Of a stretch of 60,418 bases of DNA, positions 19,655 through 28,244 are shown piece by piece. Each line of letters opens with the position of its first letter. Within the stretch, counting starts at the first letter, position 1. This DNA is from Erythrobacter sp. (lineage in GTDB: Bacteria > Pseudomonadota > Alphaproteobacteria > Sphingomonadales > Sphingomonadaceae), in assembly GCA_024642335.1 (NCBI GenBank), contig JAHEBH010000010.1, forward strand, positions 1 through 60,418. The letters are read 5' to 3'. A program made the position numbers and the translations under genes. The notes under the pieces were generated by a model that was given only the letters and a program-made list of their open reading frames with translations, did not search any database and had not been told where the DNA came from.

Positions 19655-19692
19655 CATGTACCCATTTTGTTCCATGAGAACAAGAGTGGAAC
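19655..19692 (-). promoter_or_regulatory. recA promoter with LexA SOS box
   Basis: On the minus strand, GTTC CACTCTT GTTC (19692-19678) matches the alphaproteobacterial LexA box GTTC-N7-GTTC exactly. The second half-site is part of a -35-like TTGTTC (19683-19678). A -10-like TACATG (19660-19655) follows after 17 nt. LexA binding here would block RNA polymerase, so recA is expected to be DNA-damage inducible. Confidence 0.85.
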
Positions 19693-19733
19693 GAAATTTT
19701 TGTTGGAAAAGCAATTTTGCAGACGATCGAAGT

Positions 19734-21335
19734 CTATTCCGTCAGGGCAGGACGCACCTGCCACTCAACCACCCTTTCGCCATTGGCAGGTACAGTAACT
19801 TCGACGATTCGCTGGCCATCCTTGAGTTCTGTGCGCAGGCCACGTTGGTCCCATTGGGCTGGGCTGCCGATCAACATACGCATGGTAACATCAGCGGGAT
19901 TGGCATTCGTGAGCGTCGTCCGCATGCGCGTCCAGGGTGCATTCTCGGTGTAAGGCTCGTGCTTGGTCAGCCGTTCGCACATGGCAAAGACCTGCGAACT
20001 TAGACCCAGACTGATCTCGACATCCTGTCCGCTGGCAAAATCACGCAAGTTCTCTTCGCCCACCAGCAATTCCCCGGCGGACGACGGTTCGAAAAATGCA
20101 ATCGCACCCGATGGCAGCGCCACGCCCAGGCCATGTTCCTCATCATTCACGGTGGCGAAGAGGATTTCGGCTCCTCGCGCCATATCCTCGACACGGTATG
20201 GCTCACAGAAATCACGATAGAGATAGCGCCCGCTCACATTGTCTTTGTCGAGAAATGCGACTTGCTTGAGCCCCTGCGCCCGCACATCGACATTGGCGGG
20301 GATGCGATAAAGCTTGAGGTCGCCCAATTGCTCCTCTTCCGCCATGATCCGCGATCCCGTGACAGTGATCATCTCTGCCTCGTCCGCCATCGCAGCACGC
20401 ATCATCATGGGAGCCGGGTAGTTGAGGTCAAGCGGCGGAGGGGGAAAAGTAATCGCACCGTAGTAGGGCTCCGGCGATCCACGCAGCGAACTGCCCAGCG
20501 GATAGCATGTCAACCGCAGGGGCCGCGCATCGGGCGGATCGGACAGGCCCTCGAAATCGCTCACCACATTGAGCGTTCCCGCCACTGCCATCAATTCCGC
20601 GCCTTCAAAGCTCTGTTTGTTGTCGTTGAGGATGGTCAGCCAGCTCATCAGGCGCAGGCGCACCTCGTCGCTGTCCCCGCCCTCCTGAAGCGTGGCGACG
20701 TAATTGGCCTGCCAGTCAAATCCCCAGGCGAGATAGGTCAGCGTCACCGTGTAAGTGCCGCCCGCATCGTCGCGCGTGTCGATGGTGAAGACGGGCTGTG
20801 CGGACAGGCCATCGGGCAGGGCATCGAATGTCAGCCGTTCGGGCAGTCCCGAACAGCGCACCGCCTCGTAACCATCGCTGGTCTGGAGCACGAGGCCGCC
20901 ATCTGCGCGCGTGCGGATGATGGCGTCTTCTGCCTGCTCCGCTCCCGTGCCGGGGTTCGTGCGGGTGATGCGCACGCGATTGCCCAACGTGCCGTCCACC
21001 AGCGCGGCGGGGCTGAGAAGGTCGGCATTGCGGTTCTTCTCGATCGTTCCGCCCGGCAGGCCGGTGACGATGGCGCTGACGGCCACCATGCCTTCCGCCA
21101 CGCCCTCAAAGCGGATGGTCGATTCGCCCGCAGGAAGCGAGACCGTGCGGGTCTCGCTGATCATCGCGAAGCCTTGCGGCCAGTCGCGGTTCATTTGATC
21201 GCGCAGGCCACGGTTCGGATCACGATAGACCGTGACGGCAAGGTCGGTTGGTGCGGAGGCATCGACGACCTCACGCGCATGCGCGGTCCAGCTCCACAGA
21301 AGGAGCGGCAGGATCAGGAGACGGGCCTGTGCCAC
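19734..21335 (-). CDS. DUF4139 domain protein, exported, second of a pair
   Basis: 533 residues starting at a GTG at 21335 with GAGGGG upstream. The start is followed at once by a signal peptide (ARLLILPLLLWSWTAHA). The mature part has the DUF4139 layout: an N-terminal strand-rich domain (DLAVTVYRDPNRG, ESTIRFEGVAEGM), a YLAWGFDWQANYVATL segment, a Pro/Met-rich loop, then GDLKLYRIPANVDVRAQGLKQVAFLDKD and the end NGERVVEWQV. The loop contains ITVTGSRI (residues 323-330), which looks like the TonB-box region of sphingomonad TonB receptors. It is preceded 10 nt upstream by its paralogue. The role is unknown; an envelope location is inferred. Confidence 0.85.
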   Translation of the reverse strand: MAQARLLILPLLLWSWTAHAREVVDASAPTDLAVTVYRDPNRGLRDQMNRDWPQGFAMISETRTVSLPAGESTIRFEGVAEGMVAVSAIVTGLPGGTIEKNRNADLLSPAALVDGTLGNRVRITRTNPGTGAEQAEDAIIRTRADGGLVLQTSDGYEAVRCSGLPERLTFDALPDGLSAQPVFTIDTRDDAGGTYTVTLTYLAWGFDWQANYVATLQEGGDSDEVRLRLMSWLTILNDNKQSFEGAELMAVAGTLNVVSDFEGLSDPPDARPLRLTCYPLGSSLRGSPEPYYGAITFPPPPLDLNYPAPMMMRAAMADEAEMITVTGSRIMAEEEQLGDLKLYRIPANVDVRAQGLKQVAFLDKDNVSGRYLYRDFCEPYRVEDMARGAEILFATVNDEEHGLGVALPSGAIAFFEPSSAGELLVGEENLRDFASGQDVEISLGLSSQVFAMCERLTKHEPYTENAPWTRMRTTLTNANPADVTMRMLIGSPAQWDQRGLRTELKDGQRIVEVTVPANGERVVEWQVRPALTE

Positions 21336-21345
21336 GCCCAGCCCC

Positions 21346-22830
21346 TCAATACTTCGTCTGGTACGTAACCCGCACCACGCGCTCGCCGTTGGCGGGCACG
21401 GTAACGCGGTAGAGGCGCGTTCCGGCGTTGAGCTGTTCGCCCGCGACATCCTCGCTCGTCACCTGGAAATCGCGGGTCCACCACCCGCGATCAAGGCCGC
21501 CTTGCGTCAGCTCCACCTCCACCGGCTCCGGCTTCGCGTTGGTGAAGGTGTAACGCATGGTGGTGCGGAAATAGTCGACCGCGCGCTGCACATCGACCTG
21601 GCGCGTAATCTCACCATCCTCGATCACACGATAACGATAGGCATTGCGATATTCCGCGGCGGTAATCCGGTCGCGGCTCTCCACTTCGGCCTGCATGAAG
21701 ACGTCGAAGGCGTCGCCGGTCCTCAGGCTCAACACGCTGCCCATTGGAGTATGACCGATATTGTTTTCGCCGATGAATTGCGGGCTACCCTGCGAATCTC
21801 GCTGGTAGAAGCGCACCGTCCCTGCAGGCAGCGCATCGCCCAGTCCACCCTCGCGCGAAGAGGAAAAGGATATGGCGGTGGAGACATTCTGCGGATCGCT
21901 GTCGCTCGTCAGCCATCCGACAACCCGCGAATACACCCGCCTTGCAGGAACGCCCTGCACATCGAGGAAGCTCACCTGCTTGGTCTGGTTGTTGGCAATC
22001 GTGGTGCGCTCGTCGATCGGATAGAGATAGAAATCGCCAAGGCGCTCACGATCGGCTGTCTCTGTGCCCGCCTCCACAAGGTCGCGGCGTGGAGCGGAAT
22101 ATCCGCCATTCACATTTCCTGCTACGAGGAGCGTGTCCGCGGCGTGGAAGGTGGTGCCTGTAGTGTTGGTCAGCGTGACCCAGCCCTGCATGTCCACCGT
22201 ACCGCGCTGTTCGTCGTAGAGCGCGACGTAATCGGACGACCAGCCCAGTCCCGGTGTCAGATAACGGATCGAGGCCGGACGGCGCCCGGACCTGTCGCTG
22301 TCGAGCGTCACCGAAAGCGTCGGCCGCGCGCGCAGGTTGGGCGGCACTTCGTCAAAGATCACGCGCACCGGCAATCCGTCATCGCGCAAGACTTCGATCT
22401 TGCCATTGATACGCACCACCACGCCGCCAACAGTCGAGAGAACTTCAGCACGTTCCAGCGTCTCGGCCCCGGTGGCCGGATTGGTCCGGATCAGCGTCAC
22501 TTCCTGCCCGACCGCTTTCTCCATCAGCTTCTGCGGCGTCAGCAGGTCGAAATCGAAATTCTGTTCGACGATCGCAGTATTGCCCGCATTGAAGCTGAGC
22601 GTCTCCGGGCGGATCATGGCTGACACATCGGGGAAGGTGATGGTCGAACGGCCAGAGCGGATGTCGAGCTGGCGCACGTCCTGCACCAGCGACTGGCCGT
22701 TGTTGTAGATGGTGACCGAGAGATCGCCTTGCGCAGTGCCATCGGCGTCGGATTGGGCAAAGGTCGCGGCAGAAGCCAGGGCGGTGGCGCCCAACAAGCA
22801 TGTTGCGGCGATACGGTGAATCCTTGTCAT
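21346..22830 (-). CDS. DUF4139 domain protein, exported, first of a pair
   Basis: 494 residues from the ATG at 22830, which has GGAAGGGA upstream and a clear signal peptide (RIAATCLLGATALASAATFAQ). Domain marks are LSVTIYNNGQSLVQDVRQ at the mature N-terminus, YLTPGLGWSSDYVALYDE in the middle, GDFYLYPIDERTTIANNQTKQVSFLD, and the C-terminal VTVPANGERVVRVTYQ shared with the next gene. The family (DUF4139, also labelled mucoidy inhibitor-like when joined to DUF4140) has no agreed function. The stop is 10 nt before the GTG of its paralogue, so the two are surely co-transcribed. It lies 73 nt after cckA; a palindrome at 22862-22876 sits in that gap. Confidence 0.87.
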   Translation of the reverse strand: MTRIHRIAATCLLGATALASAATFAQSDADGTAQGDLSVTIYNNGQSLVQDVRQLDIRSGRSTITFPDVSAMIRPETLSFNAGNTAIVEQNFDFDLLTPQKLMEKAVGQEVTLIRTNPATGAETLERAEVLSTVGGVVVRINGKIEVLRDDGLPVRVIFDEVPPNLRARPTLSVTLDSDRSGRRPASIRYLTPGLGWSSDYVALYDEQRGTVDMQGWVTLTNTTGTTFHAADTLLVAGNVNGGYSAPRRDLVEAGTETADRERLGDFYLYPIDERTTIANNQTKQVSFLDVQGVPARRVYSRVVGWLTSDSDPQNVSTAISFSSSREGGLGDALPAGTVRFYQRDSQGSPQFIGENNIGHTPMGSVLSLRTGDAFDVFMQAEVESRDRITAAEYRNAYRYRVIEDGEITRQVDVQRAVDYFRTTMRYTFTNAKPEPVEVELTQGGLDRGWWTRDFQVTSEDVAGEQLNAGTRLYRVTVPANGERVVRVTYQTKY

Positions 22831-22861
22831 TTGCTCATCCCTTCCGGAGTCGGTCAACCGA

Positions 22862-22876
22862 TGTAATAATGTTACA
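22862..22876. promoter_or_regulatory. Palindromic operator-like site upstream of the DUF4139 pair
   Basis: TGTAA taatg TTACA, a 5-5-5 inverted repeat in the 73-nt gap between cckA and the first DUF4139 gene. It lies 32 nt before that gene's ATG, a plausible place for a regulator to act. No cognate regulator is visible. Confidence 0.35.
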
Positions 22877-22903
22877 CCAGCCTGTATGCTTGCTGAATGG
22901 GAA

Positions 22904-25354
22904 CTATTTCCGCTTGGCGGCGCTGGCCAGAACTTCTGCAACCTTGTCTGCGATCTGTGCCACGCTGAAGGGTTTGGGCATGAAATGCATCGCCTCGATA
23001 TCGATATCGCGGCGCAATTGTTCCTCGGCATATCCGGACATGAACAGGATCGGCAGGCGCGGCTTGAGCTTGCGGATCTCTCTCGCCATCGCGGGACCGT
23101 CCATGCTGGGCATGACAACGTCGGAAACGACAAGGTCGAACTCGCCGCCATCCTGCACCAGTTCCAGCCCTTCGTCCCCGTCGCTGGCGGTGGTGACTTC
23201 ATAGCCCTGCCTTGTCAGCGCGCGTTCGGCCACTGCGCGGACCATGTCCTCGTCCTCCACCAGCAGGACACGCCCGCCGCCAGACCAGGTGCTGACCAGC
23301 TCTTCAACCTCGGCCTTTGCCAGGTCCTCCTTGGTCACGTGGTGGACCGGCAGGTAGATGGTAAAGCGCGCGCCCTTGACCGATCCGTCCGACGCCTTGG
23401 CGTTTGAGGCAAAGATGAAACCGCCCGATTGCTTGATGATGCCGTAGACGGTCGAGAGGCCCAGGCCTGTGCCCTTGCCCTGCTCCTTGGTGGTAAAGAA
23501 GGGCTCGAATATCTTGCCCAGCACATCGCTGGGAATGCCGCCGCCCGTGTCTTCGGCAACCAGCAGCGTGTAATCGCCCGCCGGGATGATCTCGCTGCCC
23601 ATGCGGCGGATATCGGCGGCTTCGACGCGGCGCGTGGTAAAGGTCAGCGTTCCCGAGGCAGCCTCTCCCCCGCGCGACTGGATGGCATCTCTCGCGTTGA
23701 CCGCGAGATTGATGATCACCTGTTCGAGCTGGCGCGGATCGGCGCGCACCGCGCCGAGATTGCGATCGTGGCTCACACTGAGCGTGATCTTTGCGCCAAG
23801 CAGGCGCTTGAGCAATTGCGAGACTTCGGAAAGGACATCGGGAAGCTGGAGAATTTCCGGCTGCAAGGTCTGCTGGCGGCTGAAGGCCAGCAATTGCCGT
23901 GTCAGGCTGGCCGCGCGGTTGGAATTGGCCTTGATCTGCTGGATATCGTCATAATCGCTGTCACCCGGCGTGTGGCGCAGCAGCATGAGATCGCAATAGC
24001 CGATGATCGCGGTCAGCACATTGTTGAAGTCATGCGCCACGCCGCCTGCAAGCTGGCCCACGGCCTGCATCTTGGTCGCTTGCGCCACCTGTCGCTTGAG
24101 GCGGGTTTCCTCGGTCGTATCGGCCAGGCTGAGGAGCACTGCCGCTTCACCCAGTCCGCGCACACCGGCCAGACCCAGCGAAACGGGTTCCTCGGCATCA
24201 TTGCGCAGGCGAACGGCGATGTCCCCGCTATTGGCGGGCCCTTGCCCGAAACGCCGCACCGCATCGGAAATCGCTGTCTTGTCGCGCGGAATAACCAGGT
24301 CTGACGGGAAGGGAGGAATATTGGTGCCTTCGATTCCCGCGGCCCGCCTGAAGGCCGGGTTGGCGAAAAGGAAGTGTCCGTCCCGATCGGTCATGGCAAG
24401 ACCGAGCGGCAACTGTTCGAGCAGGGCTTCCAGCTGCGGTGTCTGCCCGCGAGCCTCCCCTCCCCAGCCGCCAAGTCCAATACCGCTGTCGAGCAGGAGC
24501 ATCAGCGCCGGACCGTCGCCCGGCTGGGCCGGATCGGAATTCTTGGCAGGGTCCACCAGCGGTACATGTACAAGCGTCTGGGGGGAGCCCTTACGTCCCT
24601 CATGGGCAAAGAATATCCGCTCCCTCTCATCCGACCGCAGGAGCGAGATGAAATCCTGGCCAACCAGGCTGGCATGTTCATCCCCGCTGGCCCGCAAGGC
24701 GAAGCCCGCATTGACCGCTCGGATTGCGCCATCCTCCCCGACCAGCGCCACGGCAATCCCGGCATTGCCGAGCATCCGGCCTAATGTGCCGGTCAAATAT
24801 TTGCCCATAGCGATGATCGGCTCGTTCCGCGTTTCCGCCGTAAACCGCCAGATCAGATAGTCGTCGCTCCGTCCTGCCCTGACAGCCTCTGCCGCCCAGT
24901 TCCTTGAATCGAAAGTGATCGCCACGGTTTCTGTGGTGGAACCGTCACGCCATGCAGCGCGAGCGGCGCGGTTGAGCGTTTCGGCAGAAGCATCATCGAC
25001 CGGCAATTTCGGCGGGGCATGCAGCGACCCGAACCAGCTCTCGAAAGCCGAATTGGCGCAGATCAGCCGGTTGGCGCGATCGGTAATGGCTATCGCCTGG
25101 CCCGGCTGCTCGATCGCCGCCACGGTGACCGACCAGTCTGGCGTGTCGCTGTCCTGTTGAATGGCCTGGGCTGGCCTGTGTCGGGATGCTGCAAAAGCGA
25201 TCAGCCCCAGAACTGTCAGACCGCCTGCAAATGCCAGCGTTACCGTCGGCTCGCCCGTGGCAAACTGGATCAGCGCCACACTGACCAACATGGCAGCCGT
25301 CACGGCAAGACCATCGATGAGTCGCCGTGATCCTGGCATGCCCCCCATGTTCAC
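22904..25354 (-). CDS. cckA: Hybrid histidine kinase CckA
   Basis: 816 residues. Two N-terminal membrane helices (about 13-56) are followed by PAS-like sensor regions ([27 protein letters not shown], and [25 protein letters not shown]). Then comes a HisKA domain with the CckA signature [19 protein letters not shown]; the phospho-His is residue 441. The ATPase domain has [10 protein letters not shown] and [13 protein letters not shown]. The C-terminal receiver has phospho-acceptor Asp745 in VVSDVVMP. CckA phosphorylates ChpT, and from there CtrA and CpdR, to time the cell cycle. The GTG start has AAGGA 9 nt upstream; ATG at 25348 is an alternative. A DUF2062 gene lies 28 nt upstream in the same operon. 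Confidence 0.95.
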   Translation of the reverse strand: MNMGGMPGSRRLIDGLAVTAAMLVSVALIQFATGEPTVTLAFAGGLTVLGLIAFAASRHRPAQAIQQDSDTPDWSVTVAAIEQPGQAIAITDRANRLICANSAFESWFGSLHAPPKLPVDDASAETLNRAARAAWRDGSTTETVAITFDSRNWAAEAVRAGRSDDYLIWRFTAETRNEPIIAMGKYLTGTLGRMLGNAGIAVALVGEDGAIRAVNAGFALRASGDEHASLVGQDFISLLRSDERERIFFAHEGRKGSPQTLVHVPLVDPAKNSDPAQPGDGPALMLLLDSGIGLGGWGGEARGQTPQLEALLEQLPLGLAMTDRDGHFLFANPAFRRAAGIEGTNIPPFPSDLVIPRDKTAISDAVRRFGQGPANSGDIAVRLRNDAEEPVSLGLAGVRGLGEAAVLLSLADTTEETRLKRQVAQATKMQAVGQLAGGVAHDFNNVLTAIIGYCDLMLLRHTPGDSDYDDIQQIKANSNRAASLTRQLLAFSRQQTLQPEILQLPDVLSEVSQLLKRLLGAKITLSVSHDRNLGAVRADPRQLEQVIINLAVNARDAIQSRGGEAASGTLTFTTRRVEAADIRRMGSEIIPAGDYTLLVAEDTGGGIPSDVLGKIFEPFFTTKEQGKGTGLGLSTVYGIIKQSGGFIFASNAKASDGSVKGARFTIYLPVHHVTKEDLAKAEVEELVSTWSGGGRVLLVEDEDMVRAVAERALTRQGYEVTTASDGDEGLELVQDGGEFDLVVSDVVMPSMDGPAMAREIRKLKPRLPILFMSGYAEEQLRRDIDIEAMHFMPKPFSVAQIADKVAEVLASAAKRK

Positions 25355-25382
25355 TTGCGCACGTCCTTCCCCTGCCCGCCGA

Positions 25383-25940
25383 TCATTCGGCAGGGTTTAG
25401 CACTTTCCTGCGGCCCGGTCGCCTGCTCCATTTGCGCGCCACGAGAATACGCCACGTGAAGCCCGCCAGCAGATAGCCCACGGCTGCCGTGATAACCGAC
25501 AGAACCATAAAGCCGAACGCGGTGACTCCGGCCATTTCCAGGAACCAGCCATAGCTTTCCCAGCGCCCGCTTTCGAGCTGGGCATTGGCAGCGCCCACGG
25601 TGGCGGCGTCGAGCTTCAGCACGAAACGTCCCACCTTGTTTGCCACCACGGCCCAGAAGGGTGTGGTGAAGGGATTGGTCACAAAGGTGATCAGCGCGGC
25701 TATCGGGACATTGGCGCGCGCAGGCAGGGCCAGGAATGCGGCCAGGAATATCTGCCCCACCGGGATGATAAAGGCCGCAAACAGGCCCAGAGCGGCGCCG
25801 CGCGGCACCGATCGGCGGGTAAAGCGCCACAATTCGGAGCGACTGAAGCGATGGGCAATGGGCGCAAGCCAACGATTGCGCTCCATCTCGTCGCGCGTCG
25901 GCATTTTCGGCCGGAAATCCTTGATGCTCTTCTTCGCCAT
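25383..25940 (-). CDS. DUF2062 membrane protein
   Basis: 185 residues from the ATG at 25940. A basic N-terminus (KKSIKDFRPKMPTRDEMERN) is followed by the DUF2062 core: RRSVPRGAALGLFAAFIIPVG, FLALPARANVPIAALITF, then the hallmark TNPFTTPFWAVVANKVG. A second membrane segment (GFMVLSVITAAVGYLLAGF) is near the C-terminus. The family is widespread in proteobacteria, membrane-bound and of unknown function. It stands 28 nt upstream of cckA in the same direction, so it is probably expressed with it. Confidence 0.9.
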   Translation of the reverse strand: MAKKSIKDFRPKMPTRDEMERNRWLAPIAHRFSRSELWRFTRRSVPRGAALGLFAAFIIPVGQIFLAAFLALPARANVPIAALITFVTNPFTTPFWAVVANKVGRFVLKLDAATVGAANAQLESGRWESYGWFLEMAGVTAFGFMVLSVITAAVGYLLAGFTWRILVARKWSRRPGRRKVLNPAE

Positions 25941-26047
25941 TATGCGGCGTCCCATACACCTTTCGCAGGGCTAGTGAAGGTGAACTTATCTACACTTCGA
26001 CGAACGGCAGCTTAACGTCGACGTTCGGAAGGATTTATGTCGAAAAA

Positions 26048-26530
26048 CTAGCCTTTTTCGCGCATCAGGCGGGCCTTGTCGCGCTGCCAGTCGCGATCTT
26101 TCATCGTCTGGCGCTTGTCGTGCGCCTGCTTGCCCTTGGCCAGCGCCAGTTCCACCTTCGCCCGCCCGCGCGAATTGAAGTAGATCGACAGCGGGACCAG
26201 CGTCATGCCCTTGCGTTCGACCGCACCGAACAGCTTGTCGATCTCTCGTTCGTGGAGCAGCAGCTTACGCGGCCGCTTGGGTTCATGATTGTGCCGGTTG
26301 CCATGGCTGAATTCGGGGATGTTGGCATTGATCAGCCACACCTGGCCATCCTTCACCTCGGCATAACTCTCGGCAATCGAGCCCTCGCCAAAGCGGAGGC
26401 TTTTCACCTCGGTCCCGGCCAGAGCCAGGCCCGCCTCGAACACGTCCTCGATATGATAGTCGAAGCGCGCCTTGCGGTTTTCCGCGACGATCTTCTGCTT
26501 ATCGAATGTGGAGGGTTTGGGACGCGCCAT
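26048..26530 (-). CDS. smpB: SsrA-binding protein SmpB
   Basis: 160 residues of the SmpB type: [34 protein letters not shown] at the N-terminus is nearly invariant in the family, then [21 protein letters not shown] and a basic C-terminal tail ([20 protein letters not shown]). It binds tmRNA and delivers it to stalled ribosomes for trans-translation. The tmRNA gene is not in this window. tRNA-Met lies 71 bp upstream on the same strand. Confidence 0.97.
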   Translation of the reverse strand: MARPKPSTFDKQKIVAENRKARFDYHIEDVFEAGLALAGTEVKSLRFGEGSIAESYAEVKDGQVWLINANIPEFSHGNRHNHEPKRPRKLLLHEREIDKLFGAVERKGMTLVPLSIYFNSRGRAKVELALAKGKQAHDKRQTMKDRDWQRDKARLMREKG

Positions 26531-26601
26531 GGTGGTGCCGCATGTAGGGACTGACGCGAAAAATGCAAAGGGGCGCTGTCAGCAGGAAAGGGCCGGGAAT
26601 T

Positions 26602-26678
26602 TGGTAGCGGAGGAGGGACTCGAACCCCCGACACGCGGATTATGATTCCGCTGCTCTAACCACCTGAGCTACTCCGCC
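26602..26678 (-). tRNA. tRNA-Met (anticodon CAT, elongator type)
   Basis: A full cloverleaf on the minus strand with acceptor GGCGGAG / CTCCGCT (first pair G-T), D arm GCTC, anticodon stem GCGGA/TCCGC around loop ATCATAA, T arm and encoded CCA at 26602-26604. The GGCGGAG acceptor and the lack of the three GC pairs typical of initiator tRNA point to the elongator. A lysidine-modified tRNA-Ile is less likely. Confidence 0.92.
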
Positions 26679-26746
26679 ATCCGGCAGTGCGCGGTGCCTC
26701 TTGGGCTCCGGCAAGGCGCGCCATTTAGGGCGGGGTCGCGCACCGG

Positions 26747-27262
26747 TCAACCGCGAAAACGCCAGCGATGGAGCAATTCCCACGGTCCGCCGCGATAGGC
26801 GTGAAGTTCCAGCCCGCGAAACGCGAAGTCACGCGCCAGGATGCGCGGACCTAGCTCGGCCTGCAGCGCCTTTGCCTCTTCAATGCCAACCTTGTTCTGG
26901 ATGGTGATGTGGAGACGCGGCCGATGCTCGTCCTGTGGTGTCAGCATGCCGTGAAAACGATCCGCCAGGTCCTCCCACAAATCGGTCATGGCCGGGCTGG
27001 AAATCTCCAGCGCGGTGCCCTTTCCCAGTTTCATCAACCCCTCCAGCCTGGCTGGAACGGGGGCGAGGCGCGCAGCCATTGCTGCAAGGCAGGAGCGTAC
27101 TTCGCCTTCCGCGCTGGGTGGAAGCGCGTGGAACAGCGTGACATGCGCTTTCAGGAAATTGCGCTCGGGCGGGAAGTGGTCCTGCCGCAGCTGGTTTGCC
27201 CAGCTGTAGAGGTCCTGCGGCAATTCGGCCGTGACGATGAGGGGAGCCCCCTCGCCTGTCAC
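26747..27262 (-). CDS. 2'-5' RNA ligase (LigT/ThpR) family protein
   Basis: 171 residues with the two HxT/S motifs of the 2H phosphoesterase fold: HVTLFHAL (about residue 40) and LHITIQNKV (about residue 117). Two such motifs form the catalytic pair in LigT/ThpR, which acts on 2'-5' linkages or cyclic phosphates in RNA. Chain length and motif spacing fit the family, though the N-terminus is shorter than in E. coli ThpR. The start is a GTG whose TG overlaps the TGA stop of mltG, so translation is coupled. The biological substrate is unknown. Confidence 0.85.
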   Translation of the reverse strand: MTGEGAPLIVTAELPQDLYSWANQLRQDHFPPERNFLKAHVTLFHALPPSAEGEVRSCLAAMAARLAPVPARLEGLMKLGKGTALEISSPAMTDLWEDLADRFHGMLTPQDEHRPRLHITIQNKVGIEEAKALQAELGPRILARDFAFRGLELHAYRGGPWELLHRWRFRG

Positions 27263-28242
27263 ATCTCACCACGCTCGCGGCGTATTTTGTACCAACGTTC
27301 CACATTGGCCTGGTGCTCGGCATAGGTCGCGGCAAAGGCGTGGCCGCCGGAATCGTCTGCCACCATAAACAGCGCATCGGTCTCGTCCGGGTTAAGCACT
27401 GCGGCAATTGCCTCGCGCCCCGGATTGGTGATGGCGCCGCGCGGCAGTCCGTCCATCGAATAGGTATTGTAGTCATTCACAGCGTCGATTTCCGAACGGC
27501 GGATGCGGCGACCGAGCGGACGTCCCTTGGTGATCGGATAGATGATCGTCGGATCGGCCTGCAGACGCATACCCTGGCGCAGGCGGTTTGAGTACAAGCC
27601 CGCCACCATGCCGCGTTCCTGCGGCACACCGGTTTCCTTCTCCACGATGGACGCGAGGATCACCGCCTCTTCGGGCGTGGAGACCACACTGCGCGGCCCC
27701 TTGCCCGGCCACAGCTCTGCCAGCGTATCGCGCATCGCCTGCTGCATGCGCGCCAGCACCGCCGCGCGACTCTCCCCGCGCTCGAAATCATAGCTTTCGG
27801 GCAGGACCGAGCCTTCGGGGGGGGCCTCGACATCTCCCGTCAGCAGTTCCTCCGCCATCAGCCGGTCGCGCACCATCACCGACGGCATGCCTTCGGGAAT
27901 GGTGACGAAGCGGCGTACTACATCGCCGCCCTGCAGGATCGAGAGCAGCTGGTTGCCCGATGCGGGTACCGGGAGGAGGAACTCGCCTGCCTTGATCGGA
28001 TCGTTGCCGCCCAGCACTTTGGCGAAGAGCAGGAAGGTCTCGGCATCGGCGATGAACCCTTCCTCTTCCAGCTTGTGCGCCACTCCTGTCAGGCTGGCGC
28101 CTTCCGGCACAATGAAAGGCCGCTCTTCCTCCAGCGCGGATGGAATATACCAGGTCGCAAGCTGCCATCCGGCGAATAGCGCAAGCGCCAGCAGCGCAAG
28201 GGAGAGAACCACCCCTGCCTTGCGCCTGGCAGGCCTTGCCAC
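27259..28242 (-). CDS. mltG: Endolytic peptidoglycan transglycosylase MltG
   Basis: 327 residues. One N-terminal membrane helix (GVVLSLALLALALFAGWQLA) is followed by a LysM-like region (FIVPEGASLTGVAHKLEEEGFI) and the YceG/MltG domain. The catalytic Glu lies in LASIVEKETGVPQERG, and the conserved tail has PTIIYPITKGR and YNTYSMDGLPRGAITNPG. It cleaves nascent glycan strands at the inner membrane and so limits their length. It starts with GTG 2 nt after fabF and overlaps the LigT-like gene. The order acpP-fabF-mltG is common in proteobacteria. Confidence 0.96.
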   Translation of the reverse strand: MARPARRKAGVVLSLALLALALFAGWQLATWYIPSALEEERPFIVPEGASLTGVAHKLEEEGFIADAETFLLFAKVLGGNDPIKAGEFLLPVPASGNQLLSILQGGDVVRRFVTIPEGMPSVMVRDRLMAEELLTGDVEAPPEGSVLPESYDFERGESRAAVLARMQQAMRDTLAELWPGKGPRSVVSTPEEAVILASIVEKETGVPQERGMVAGLYSNRLRQGMRLQADPTIIYPITKGRPLGRRIRRSEIDAVNDYNTYSMDGLPRGAITNPGREAIAAVLNPDETDALFMVADDSGGHAFAATYAEHQANVERWYKIRRERGEM

Positions 28243-28244
28243 GA

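Noticed and set aside
20133-21368. 411-aa plus-strand open frame opposite a DUF4139 gene
   Set aside because: High GC gives long antisense frames; the minus-strand frame has the signal peptide and the conserved domain.
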